DNA of 8,112 nucleotides, taken from positions 1-8,112 of the forward strand of contig CAJOPQ010000021.1 of NCBI GenBank assembly GCA_905236445.1. The letters are read 5' to 3'. This DNA is from an uncultured Clostridia bacterium. GTDB taxonomy: Bacteria > Bacillota > Clostridia > Christensenellales > UBA1242. The notes below the pieces were generated by a model. That model saw only the letters and a list, made by a program, of their open reading frames with translations. It was not told where the DNA came from and did no database searches. This document shows, one piece after another, positions 1 through 7,256 of the stretch (positions are counted from its first letter, which is position 1; every line of letters begins with the position of its first letter). Both the position numbers and the translations under genes were made by a program.

Positions 1-2807
1 ATAGCGAGTATGAGAAATACTTAAATGATGAATACACAGACAGTTTCAATCAACTAGATCTATATGAGAAGTCTATTACCAAAGAAGATGTACATGGTAT
101 AGATTTTTTCCTAGTAGATTTCGAGGATATAACTCCAGCAATTGCAAGAGTGGTGGCAAAACTTGCAAAATATGCTAGAAGTTTTAATATTTGCACGACC
201 TATTCCAAGTCGGTGAAAGATGCGAAAAATAAAAATATTTTCACGAATGATATTTACTATAATCTAGCTAGTATATTAGATAGTCAAGGCGTAACTTATG
301 ATAAGGTGATGATAGAGCCAGAGAATAGAAACAATCTAATTATGAGTAAAAACATTTTTGGCAATGGCAAAGTTACAACCTTGGCAGATATGAATCTTCG
401 TGTTATCAAATCTAGTAATGTAAGGAACGAAGTTTCTTTTGTTGCAACAGATATTAAGAAAGCGATACTTGATGGCAAATATAATGTCGAAGATGTGGCA
501 ATTATTGTGTCCGATATGGATTCATACAAAGAAACGATTGAAGAGATGTTCAACAAGGTAGATTTGCAATGTTATTTCGACCAATCGAAACATCTGAGCG
601 ATAATGTATTGTGCAAAATAATTTTGGCAATGCTAGAGTTTGCGTGCAATGGTTTAAACAAGTATACGCTTATCAAGTTAATTGATACAAATATCCTAAG
701 GCTAACTATGTCAGAAGTTATTGCCTACAAATCATATGTTACCAAAATTAATGCTAACGGTAAATATTTAATAGAGATACCTGATAAGCTAGAAGTAACC
801 GATGATTTGGTTAGTGCTGTTGCAAAGATTAAATCTGCAGTGGGAAACTTGTCTTTGGTTAGTGGAAATGTGGAATATTATCAAGAGGCTATAAGCAATC
901 TTTTAAGTGCGTTGAAGTTTGATGAGTATTACGAAATGTTGTACTCCAAATATATTGACCTGCAAGACGTGATAAATGCTAAGGAGTTGACACAATCGTA
1001 TAATAAATTGTCAACAATATGGCAAGAAATGTCAATGTTGTTCAAAAATGAAGAATTTAGCCCTAAAGAATTCTACGAAATTTTTAAGACATTTGTGTCT
1101 GATGTTGCCATTACTTTACCTCCTATCAAGGTTGGCAGTGTGGTTGTGTCTGATTTTGCAACTAGTTATTTGTCGCAAGTTAAGGCAATATATTTTGTCG
1201 GGGCTTCTGATGGAGATTTGCCTAAATATGCAGTTGAGACTGCTTTGTTGAGTGATAAAGAACTTTGTGTTATTGAAAAACAAAATAGATTGACCCCTTC
1301 TATTAATTTAATTAACAAAAGAAAAAAATTCAAGTTGTATGAAAGCGTGTTGAAAGCACAACAGGGTCTAGTATTTTCTTATGTTGCAGTTGATGGCAAA
1401 GGTGAAGAAGTGTATTGTGCCAATGTTGTCAATGAGATAAAAAAATGTGTAACCAGTTGTGAGTTGATAGATGCAAGTGAGAATATTATGGTTGAATCTG
1501 ATGACGCAACTGTTGACAAAGTTGTTCAAAGGAACATTTCTAAGAAGATGGCGTATGGAAACATTGTTGATTATATAAAGGAATGGGATGTCTATAGTGG
1601 CAACACAAATTTTCGAACATTAGTATCTAGCGTATATCATAGCATAGATGACAAAGATATAGATATAATTTCTAATGCTGCATATACAAACAATGTTACG
1701 CCTATAACTAGTGCGAACAAACTATATTTTAGAAGTGGTGAGACAAGCCCTAGCCAATTCGAGACTTTTGCAAGATGTCCTTATGCACATTTTTTAACTT
1801 ACGGATTAAAACTTCGAGAACAGGAAAGTGGACGAATTGCTAACAATGATATAGGAAATATAATACATGAATACTTAAAAAACACAATTTTTGATATTAA
1901 CAACTATAGAAACGATAATGAGTTCGTATCTAACATCAAATCGTTTGTGAAAACAAATCTTGATCAAGTGATAGGACAGAGTAAATATATAAGATTTGTG
2001 TCTAACAATGCCAATGCAAGTACAATTAATAGCCTTTATCCCGAGATTGAACGAATGACTATTGCAATAATTGAGCAATTAAGGAACAGCTCATACGAGC
2101 CAAAGCTGTTGGAACATAATTTCAACAAATCAAACAATGGCGCAATAGCTATCAGTCTAACTAATGGAAAAACAATCAAAGTTACAGGTAAAGTAGATAG
2201 AATAGACGTAAATGAAAAGGATAAGACATTCTTGGTTATAGATTACAAAACTGGCAATTCTAGTTTTAACAACTTTACAGATTTTGTTGCTGGAAAGAAA
2301 ATTCAACTATTTACATATATGTTACTTTATTCTAATTCGAGTAATTATACTCCAGTTGGGGCGTTTTATCTTCCAATAAATAACAAAATAGAAAAAACAC
2401 AAAAATACAGATATCAGGGTTTTTTTGTCAAGGACAGCGAGGTTGTTGGCAATATTGACCACAAATTAAGAGAAGTCTCTGCAAATGGAATTACGCTAAG
2501 ACTCTCTACCAACAAAGAGGGTGGATACACTGCAAGCAATGTGTCTAAGAATTTGATGATAGATAGAAAAGTCTTGGACAGTGCTAGTCACTTTTTGGTA
2601 GACACTTTGAACCTAAGTGCTTGCAAAATTATGGAGGGATATATTGATGTTGTTCCTCTCATGATAGACAGCAACAGTGCTTGCAAACATTGCAAATATC
2701 ATGGAATATGTAATTTCAATAGAAGATATGGCAACAAATATCGCAAAGTGCAAAAAGTGGCGTCTTTAAGCGATGTGTTCGGTTGCGAGCAAGGAGGTGG
2801 CGTATGA
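1..2807 (+). CDS. addB: AddB, helicase-nuclease subunit (5' truncated by window edge)
   Basis: AddB is the second subunit of the AddAB helicase-nuclease, which processes double-strand DNA ends for RecA-dependent repair in the cytoplasm. The frame is open from base 3, giving 934 residues in the window. AddB is usually about 1150 aa, so some 150-250 N-terminal residues, including the Walker A region, lie outside. Seen, numbering from the first full codon: a Walker-B-like segment FFLVDFEDITP (near residues 35-45); a UvrD-like C-terminal block with VGASDGDLP (codons near 1200-1225); the first cluster cysteine in FARCPYAHF (C592); nuclease residues in GKVDRID and VIDYKTG (D and DYK at 2196-2249); and three closing cysteines, C-x2-C-x5-C (2682-2711). 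In this family the four cysteines bind a 4Fe-4S cluster that staples the nuclease domain. Its end overlaps addA by ATGA. RexB is the main alternative name. Identity is very likely from the motifs and the neighbour. Confidence 0.93.
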   Translation, partial: SEYEKYLNDEYTDSFNQLDLYEKSITKEDVHGIDFFLVDFEDITPAIARVVAKLAKYARSFNICTTYSKSVKDAKNKNIFTNDIYYNLASILDSQGVTYDKVMIEPENRNNLIMSKNIFGNGKVTTLADMNLRVIKSSNVRNEVSFVATDIKKAILDGKYNVEDVAIIVSDMDSYKETIEEMFNKVDLQCYFDQSKHLSDNVLCKIILAMLEFACNGLNKYTLIKLIDTNILRLTMSEVIAYKSYVTKINANGKYLIEIPDKLEVTDDLVSAVAKIKSAVGNLSLVSGNVEYYQEAISNLLSALKFDEYYEMLYSKYIDLQDVINAKELTQSYNKLSTIWQEMSMLFKNEEFSPKEFYEIFKTFVSDVAITLPPIKVGSVVVSDFATSYLSQVKAIYFVGASDGDLPKYAVETALLSDKELCVIEKQNRLTPSINLINKRKKFKLYESVLKAQQGLVFSYVAVDGKGEEVYCANVVNEIKKCVTSCELIDASENIMVESDDATVDKVVQRNISKKMAYGNIVDYIKEWDVYSGNTNFRTLVSSVYHSIDDKDIDIISNAAYTNNVTPITSANKLYFRSGETSPSQFETFARCPYAHFLTYGLKLREQESGRIANNDIGNIIHEYLKNTIFDINNYRNDNEFVSNIKSFVKTNLDQVIGQSKYIRFVSNNANASTINSLYPEIERMTIAIIEQLRNSSYEPKLLEHNFNKSNNGAIAISLTNGKTIKVTGKVDRIDVNEKDKTFLVIDYKTGNSSFNNFTDFVAGKKIQLFTYMLLYSNSSNYTPVGAFYLPINNKIEKTQKYRYQGFFVKDSEVVGNIDHKLREVSANGITLRLSTNKEGGYTASNVSKNLMIDRKVLDSASHFLVDTLNLSACKIMEGYIDVVPLMIDSNSACKHCKYHGICNFNRRYGNKYRKVQKVASLSDVFGCEQGGGV
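2791..2803 (+). promoter_or_regulatory. Shine-Dalgarno of addA, inside the end of addB
   Basis: The sequence AAGGAGG at 2791-2797 is a near-perfect anti-16S match and sits six bases before the ATG at 2804. It decides the addA start in favour of 2804 over the in-frame TTG at 2783, which would place the ribosome binding site inside the coding region. Because it lies in the last codons of addB, translation of the two subunits is probably coupled. Confidence 0.85.
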
Positions 2808-5800
2808 GTAATTTTGACGAATTAATATACTCTAGACTGACTGAGCAGCAGAGAGAATTTGTTGATGACTTCGATCACTCTATACTTGTTTCTGCTAGTG
2901 CTGGTACAGGCAAAACAACAACAATGATAAGAAAGATATTACACCTTATTCTCATTGAGAAGGTTGATATATCCGACCTTCTTATAGTTACTTACACAAC
3001 TGCTGCAGCATCTAAGATGAAGCACGATTTATATATGTGCTTGCAACGTGCAATTGAAATGTGTGATGACGAAAATATGCAAGAACATATCTCTAGACAG
3101 ATAGATTTGTTAAATAATGCAGATATAGGCACAATACATGCGTTCTGCAACAAAATTATTAAAAAATATTTTTTCGAACTGGGCGTAGATCCGAACTATA
3201 GCATTCTTTCTAATGAGAAATCGAAAAACTACCTGATGAACAATGCACTAAGTGCTGTATTCGAATGGAGCGTTGTTAACGAGGGTGAGAAGTTTGGCGC
3301 ACTTTATGAGAACTTCAATAATGCAAGAAATGATGAAGCGTTAAGAAGCGCTATTCTTACATTATATGAATATTTAATTTGCAGACATTCGTATCAGTCT
3401 TGGTGCGAAGACAAATTAGATTCTTGTTACACGCTAGAAGAATCGAATATAGTGTGGCAGTTTCTTTTAAATTATTATAACAAGCATTTTCAAAATCTAA
3501 GACCTGAATTCCAAAGTCTATATAATCTGGCATATGATCTACCAAAGATACAATCATTCTGCGTTGCAAGAACGGATATTATTGACAAAATTAACAGTGT
3601 GTCTTGTGTAAAGGACGTTGCTAAAATATTAAGGGCAGAGAAGTTGCCAAACAAACCAAGTATAAATTTGCAAAAATATCCAGAACTGGTTGAGTTGTCT
3701 GAAAGAATGGATAGCCTATCTGAAGCATTTAAAAAATTAAAGAACGATGCAATGCAGATATTTGGTGTATTTCTTGAGGCGGACTTCGTTGATAATAATG
3801 CATACAATCAGGAGTTGGCGAAAGACGTATACGCATTATGTCTAAAATTAATAGAAGAGTATGGCAGAATTAAAAAAGAGAACAATTTACTAGATTTCAA
3901 TGACCTAGAGATGTATGCAAACAGACTAACAGAAAATGACAAGATTGTAGAGGCCCTTAGACAAGACTATAAATATATATTTGTAGATGAATATCAAGAT
4001 GTTAACAATATGCAAAGTAGTCTAATAGACAAAATCGCACAGTCAAACAATCTGTACATGATTGGTGATGTAAAGCAAAGTATTTATAGATTCAGGCAGA
4101 GTTCTCCAGAGATATTTTTGGACAAATACAATAAATACAAAAACGGAGATGTTGACAAAAAGTTAATACTTTTTAACAAAAACTTTCGAAGTGATGTCGA
4201 TATACTTGGTGTTGTCAATAATGTATTTGATAATGCAATCACAGTTGATAATGTCGGAATTAATTACAAAGAAGAGGCAAGACTGATTGCTGGCAAAGAG
4301 GGAAGTGTTGAGCAGAATGTATATCTTAGCATCATAGATATGGCAGATATTAAAAGCGCCAATGATGAGCAAGTCTATGACAATGAAATATCAAAAAGGG
4401 AATATGAGGCACAATTGATTGTTAACAAGGTTGCCCAAATAATTAAGACTAGTAGATATCAATACAAAGACATTGCCATTTTATTGCGAGATAAAAAAGA
4501 ATTGACTCATAGTACATGGGTCGCTTTGAAAAAATATAATATACCTGTAAGTGTAACAATTAAGTGTAATATATTTGACAGTGCAGAGGTGCAAATTCTA
4601 TATTCACTGCTTAGTTGCGTATACAACGAAGCAAATGATATTGCTTTCGTTGCCCTTCTCCGTAGTCCAATTATCCGAATGACCGATGATGAATTGGCTA
4701 ATATAAGACTATGTGCTCCAGATGCACAGACTTTTTATGAGGCTTGTCTTAAGGCAGAAGAGTCTTTACCTAACGAGTCTTGCAAAATTGCAAAATTAAG
4801 GCAGGTATTGCGAGATTTTCGTCTAGACATTATTAGTCAAGACATATATACTGTTTTGAAAAAATTTATTGATGATAATATGCTAATTACATATTTCAAA
4901 AGCATGCCAGACGGTGTTGAGAAAGAGTGTTATATTAATGAATTTTGCTCTATAGTTGCATCAGCCGTCTATCAAAACGATCTTGCCAGATTGTTGGACT
5001 ATCTAGATATTATCAAAGATAAGGACTCCGAAGTAACGATAACGGGTGGTGCCGATTCGGTCACTCTAATGACTATGCATTCATCAAAAGGTCTGGATTA
5101 TCCAGTTGTAATTGTTGGTGGATTGGGTGAGAAAATACTAAAGAATGCGAAGGGCAATATCAGGATTAACAAAGATCTTGGTTTTGCTGTCAATGGTGTT
5201 GACGAAGATTTTGCTCGTATAAACAATATTAATATGAATGCAATAGCTCTAAAAAATAGGAAAGAAGAATTCGAAGAAGCTATTAGACTTATGTATGTAG
5301 CACTTACAAGGCCAAAAGAGTTGTTGTATATTACAGGTGTTGTGGATTTGACTGGATATGCCAAACGGGACTTGGATAGTTGTCAAACATATTTCGATGT
5401 GCTGGCAATGTCTTTTAGTGGTGCAGAATTGAGCAATTTTGTTAACAAAAAGAGCAAATTTGAAATCTTTGACGAGGAGCGTAACATGTGCGTAGAGATA
5501 GTAGATGCTCGTGCGTTCAATCTTAATGCTTCGTCTCAACAAATAATATTAGATGTGTCTAATCCTAATCTAGTCAAGAGTCTAAAAAAGTATCACAACT
5601 TGCAACTTCCAGATTACAGCAATATATCTTTCAAAAACTCAGTATCTAGCATTCTCAAGGAACAAGAAGTAGATTATACAAACGCGCTGGATAATTTCAA
5701 GAAAATGAATGTTACAGAGTCTATGAATAGCAATGATGCTATGGAGCTGGGAACAGAGTATCATAAAATTATGCAAAATATCGATTTTGGAAACGATAGT

Positions 5801-6232
5801 CAAGATATTAAAGCTCTAGTCGACCAACTGGTTTTTGAACATGTTATTAATCCTATTTGGCTTGGGAAAATTGATATAAATAAGATTGCCAAAGCAAAAA
5901 AGATAGTAGCGCAATTAATTGGAAAAGGGGATTTGATAAGCAAAGAACCTAACTTCTTACTCCTTGCTCCCCATAATGAATTAATTGACGAAAGTGTATG
6001 CAACAAAAATGTATTAGTGCAAGGCATATTAGACCTTGTAATAGAATCTAAAGATGGCGTAATAATAGTAGATTACAAAACAAATAGGACACATGACGAA
6101 TCTCAGCTTATTGATACATATAGAACACAATTGTCGCTATACTCTAAGGCGTATGAATTGGCTTATGGAAAGAGGGTTGTGGCAAAATATCTATACTCTT
6201 TTGCAATGGATAAGTTGATAGAGGTGAAATAG
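2804..6232 (+). CDS. addA: AddA, ATP-dependent helicase/nuclease subunit A
   Basis: AddA is the 3'-5' superfamily 1 helicase and nuclease subunit of AddAB; with AddB it unwinds and degrades double-strand ends. The 1142-aa protein, starting MSNFDEL, is slightly shorter than the usual 1200 or so. Motifs in order: Q-motif LTEQQREF (12-19); Walker A SASAGTGKT (30-38); motif Ia VTYTTAAASKMK (about 62-73); Walker B VDEYQD (394-399); motif III GDVKQSIYRFR (from 421); motif IV NFRS (460-463); motif V MTMHSSKGLDYP (756-767); motif VI RLMYVALTR (828-836). The C-terminal RecB-like nuclease has H987 in GTEYHKIM, D1077 in GILDLVI, D1090 and K1092 in VDYKTN, and QLSLY (1109-1113), so every catalytic position expected in the family is visible. 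The start is fixed by AAGGAGG and the ATGA overlap with addB. No frameshift or missing motif was seen, and both subunits appear nuclease-competent. Confidence 0.97.
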   Translation: MSNFDELIYSRLTEQQREFVDDFDHSILVSASAGTGKTTTMIRKILHLILIEKVDISDLLIVTYTTAAASKMKHDLYMCLQRAIEMCDDENMQEHISRQIDLLNNADIGTIHAFCNKIIKKYFFELGVDPNYSILSNEKSKNYLMNNALSAVFEWSVVNEGEKFGALYENFNNARNDEALRSAILTLYEYLICRHSYQSWCEDKLDSCYTLEESNIVWQFLLNYYNKHFQNLRPEFQSLYNLAYDLPKIQSFCVARTDIIDKINSVSCVKDVAKILRAEKLPNKPSINLQKYPELVELSERMDSLSEAFKKLKNDAMQIFGVFLEADFVDNNAYNQELAKDVYALCLKLIEEYGRIKKENNLLDFNDLEMYANRLTENDKIVEALRQDYKYIFVDEYQDVNNMQSSLIDKIAQSNNLYMIGDVKQSIYRFRQSSPEIFLDKYNKYKNGDVDKKLILFNKNFRSDVDILGVVNNVFDNAITVDNVGINYKEEARLIAGKEGSVEQNVYLSIIDMADIKSANDEQVYDNEISKREYEAQLIVNKVAQIIKTSRYQYKDIAILLRDKKELTHSTWVALKKYNIPVSVTIKCNIFDSAEVQILYSLLSCVYNEANDIAFVALLRSPIIRMTDDELANIRLCAPDAQTFYEACLKAEESLPNESCKIAKLRQVLRDFRLDIISQDIYTVLKKFIDDNMLITYFKSMPDGVEKECYINEFCSIVASAVYQNDLARLLDYLDIIKDKDSEVTITGGADSVTLMTMHSSKGLDYPVVIVGGLGEKILKNAKGNIRINKDLGFAVNGVDEDFARINNINMNAIALKNRKEEFEEAIRLMYVALTRPKELLYITGVVDLTGYAKRDLDSCQTYFDVLAMSFSGAELSNFVNKKSKFEIFDEERNMCVEIVDARAFNLNASSQQIILDVSNPNLVKSLKKYHNLQLPDYSNISFKNSVSSILKEQEVDYTNALDNFKKMNVTESMNSNDAMELGTEYHKIMQNIDFGNDSQDIKALVDQLVFEHVINPIWLGKIDINKIAKAKKIVAQLIGKGDLISKEPNFLLLAPHNELIDESVCNKNVLVQGILDLVIESKDGVIIVDYKTNRTHDESQLIDTYRTQLSLYSKAYELAYGKRVVAKYLYSFAMDKLIEVK

Positions 6233-6240
6233 GAAGCTTA

Positions 6241-6260
6241 GAATAGCGTGGTCGCTTTTT
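6241..6260 (+). terminator. weak terminator-like hairpin just after addA
   Basis: Nine bases after the addA stop codon, AGCG (with a leading A) pairs with CGCT across a four-base loop TGGT and is followed at once by TTTTT (6256-6260). The stem has only four firm pairs, plus a few weak A-T pairs beyond a mismatch. It is well placed to end the addAB message but is short for an intrinsic terminator. The longer hairpin at 6360-6400 is the alternative. Confidence 0.35.
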
Positions 6261-6272
6261 AATAAAAGTGTC

Positions 6273-6281
6273 TGATACAAT
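6273..6281 (+). promoter_or_regulatory. candidate extended -10 promoter for the SDR gene
   Basis: TGATACAAT fits the extended -10 pattern TGnTATAAT with one mismatch. No convincing -35 box lies 16-18 bases upstream, which is tolerable for an extended -10 promoter. Initiation would fall near 6288, giving a leader of about 140 bases that includes the palindrome at 6301 and the hairpin at 6366. In AT-rich DNA such matches occur by chance, so this is a tentative call. Confidence 0.28.
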
Positions 6282-6300
6282 TTAAAAGAGAAAAACAAGC

Positions 6301-6312
6301 GATTTGCAAATC
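6301..6312. repeat. 12-bp perfect palindrome in the intergenic gap
   Basis: GATTTGCAAATC is its own reverse complement. It lies about 20 bases downstream of the candidate -10 box, where a repressor could block initiation or elongation. An operator role is only inference. An AT-rich window of this size is expected to contain a few 12-bp palindromes by chance. Nearby, AAGTTTTG occurs twice (6324-6331 and 6350-6357), 26 bases apart, with no clear meaning. Confidence 0.3.
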
Positions 6313-6359
6313 ATGTATGTGTTAAGTTTTGCAACCTTGCCATAGTAAAAAGTTTTGTG

Positions 6360-6400
6360 AAAAAAACGCTTCTTAATAAATATAAGAAGCGTCTTATTGT
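6360..6400. terminator. strong 10-bp hairpin, probable bidirectional terminator
   Basis: ACGCTTCTTA (6366-6375) and TAAGAAGCGT (6383-6392) pair perfectly across a seven-base loop. Seven A residues (6360-6366) precede the stem, so on the minus strand the hairpin runs into a tract of six to seven T, a textbook intrinsic terminator. On the plus strand it is followed by CTTATTGT, which is T-rich but broken. It could end addAB transcripts read through from the left, stop antisense transcripts arriving from the right, or form part of the leader of the next gene. It ends 23 bases before that gene's ribosome binding site. Confidence 0.6.
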
Positions 6401-6414
6401 AAAATATGAAAACG

Positions 6415-6421
6415 AAAGGAG
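6415..6421 (+). promoter_or_regulatory. Shine-Dalgarno deciding the SDR start
   Basis: AAAGGAG lies eight bases before the ATG at 6430. An earlier in-frame ATG at 6406 would place this site inside the coding region and has no purine-rich site of its own, so 6430 is the start chosen. Confidence 0.8.
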
Positions 6422-6429
6422 ATAAATTT

Positions 6430-7230
6430 ATGAAATATGCATTTATAAGTGGTTCTGAAAGTGGCTTGGCACGAGCCTCTATACAAAGGTTGACGCAGTT
6501 GGGATATACTGTATTTTGTGCAGACAAAATATATTCTAGTAACAAAATAGAAAATAATCTGCATTATATTAAAATGGATATCACCAAAGATCAAGACATA
6601 CTGTCTGCCTATGAATATGTGCTTTCGGTCACTGATAAATTAGACTTAGTTACTAATTTTGCGGGAATTGTTACGCTTGGATCACTGATAGAACTGCCTA
6701 TGGACTCATTAGACAAAATAATAGCGATTAATTTGTTGGGAACATACAAAATAAATGCAACATTTTTTCCACTGGTTCAAAACGCATGTGGAAGAATAGT
6801 TAATATTTCAAGTGAATATGGCAAAATATGTGGTGTTCCATTTCATGGATATTATGGAATAAGTAAACATGCAATTGAAACATATAATGAGAGTCTTAGG
6901 CGAGAACTTATAACGTCTGGTGTTAAAGTAATATGTATAAGGCCGGGTGCATTTAAAACAAATATGCAAGCCAGAGTAACTGGACAATTTGAAGAAATGG
7001 TAAATAATACCCAACTATATAAAAGTCAACTTACAAAAATGCAAGGAATGATGATTACTGAACTTGAAAAGGCAAAATCACCTGAAATATTTGCAGAAAC
7101 GTATATTAAGGCGGTTACGAGTAAGAAACCTAAGAAATATTATAAGACTAACAATAGTTTTAAAATGAAATTACTCAATATTTTGCCAGCGAGTATGCAA
7201 GATTGGGCATTTAAAAGATATTTTAAATAA
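6430..7230 (+). CDS. short-chain dehydrogenase/reductase (SDR) family oxidoreductase
   Basis: This is a soluble classical SDR of 266 aa, the usual length, which should oxidise or reduce a hydroxyl/carbonyl substrate with NAD(P)(H). Seen: a Rossmann N-terminus ISGSESGLA (6-14), in which the last glycine of the usual GxxxGxG is replaced by Ala14; an acidic residue D32 after the second strand, which in this family favours NAD(H) over NADP(H); MD (49-50); NFAG (76-79) in place of NNAG; N101; S127/S128; the catalytic pair Y142 and K146 in YGISK; and RPG (171-173) before a threonine-containing cofactor loop. The catalytic Asn-Ser-Tyr-Lys set therefore appears complete. The C-terminal tail (KYYKTNNSF, then LLNILPASMQDW) resembles the 17-beta-hydroxysteroid-dehydrogenase-like and retinol-dehydrogenase-like SDR branch, but the substrate cannot be read from sequence. 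It lies alone, 197 bases after addA and convergent with the next gene, so it is probably a single-gene transcript. Codon use matches its neighbours. Confidence 0.9.
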   Translation: MKYAFISGSESGLARASIQRLTQLGYTVFCADKIYSSNKIENNLHYIKMDITKDQDILSAYEYVLSVTDKLDLVTNFAGIVTLGSLIELPMDSLDKIIAINLLGTYKINATFFPLVQNACGRIVNISSEYGKICGVPFHGYYGISKHAIETYNESLRRELITSGVKVICIRPGAFKTNMQARVTGQFEEMVNNTQLYKSQLTKMQGMMITELEKAKSPEIFAETYIKAVTSKKPKKYYKTNNSFKMKLLNILPASMQDWAFKRYFK

Positions 7231-7256
7231 TTTAATGCTCCAATCTGTGCTTATAT

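Noticed and set aside
150..155. GTG codons as a possible start of addB
   Set aside because: The frame is open upstream to base 3 and encodes conserved AddB sequence (FFLVDFEDITP) before this point, so they are internal valines.
2783..2803. TTG at 2783 as an earlier addA start
   Set aside because: It would translate the Shine-Dalgarno sequence as Arg-Arg-Trp. The ATG at 2804 has ideal spacing and matches the family N-terminus.
3490..3807. 105-codon open frame on the minus strand inside addA
   Set aside because: It lies wholly within addA and has no recognisable domain; it is a shadow of the coding frame. The same applies to the other minus-strand frames inside addB, addA and the SDR gene.
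6400..6405. TAAAAT as a -10 box directly before the SDR gene
   Set aside because: There is no -35 match at the right distance (the hairpin loop occupies that place), and transcription would begin almost on the ribosome binding site.
6406..6429. ATG at 6406 as the SDR start
   Set aside because: There is no ribosome site ahead of it, and the Rossmann strand begins immediately after the ATG at 6430, as is usual for SDRs.
6233..6429. Possible small RNA, tRNA or riboswitch in the gap
   Set aside because: No tRNA cloverleaf, T-loop signature or known riboswitch core was visible; only the hairpins and the palindrome listed are supported.
6282..6545. 87-codon minus-strand frame across the intergenic gap and the SDR start
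   Set aside because: It covers the hairpin and the SDR ribosome site, resembles no known protein, and is composed of low-complexity AT-rich codons.
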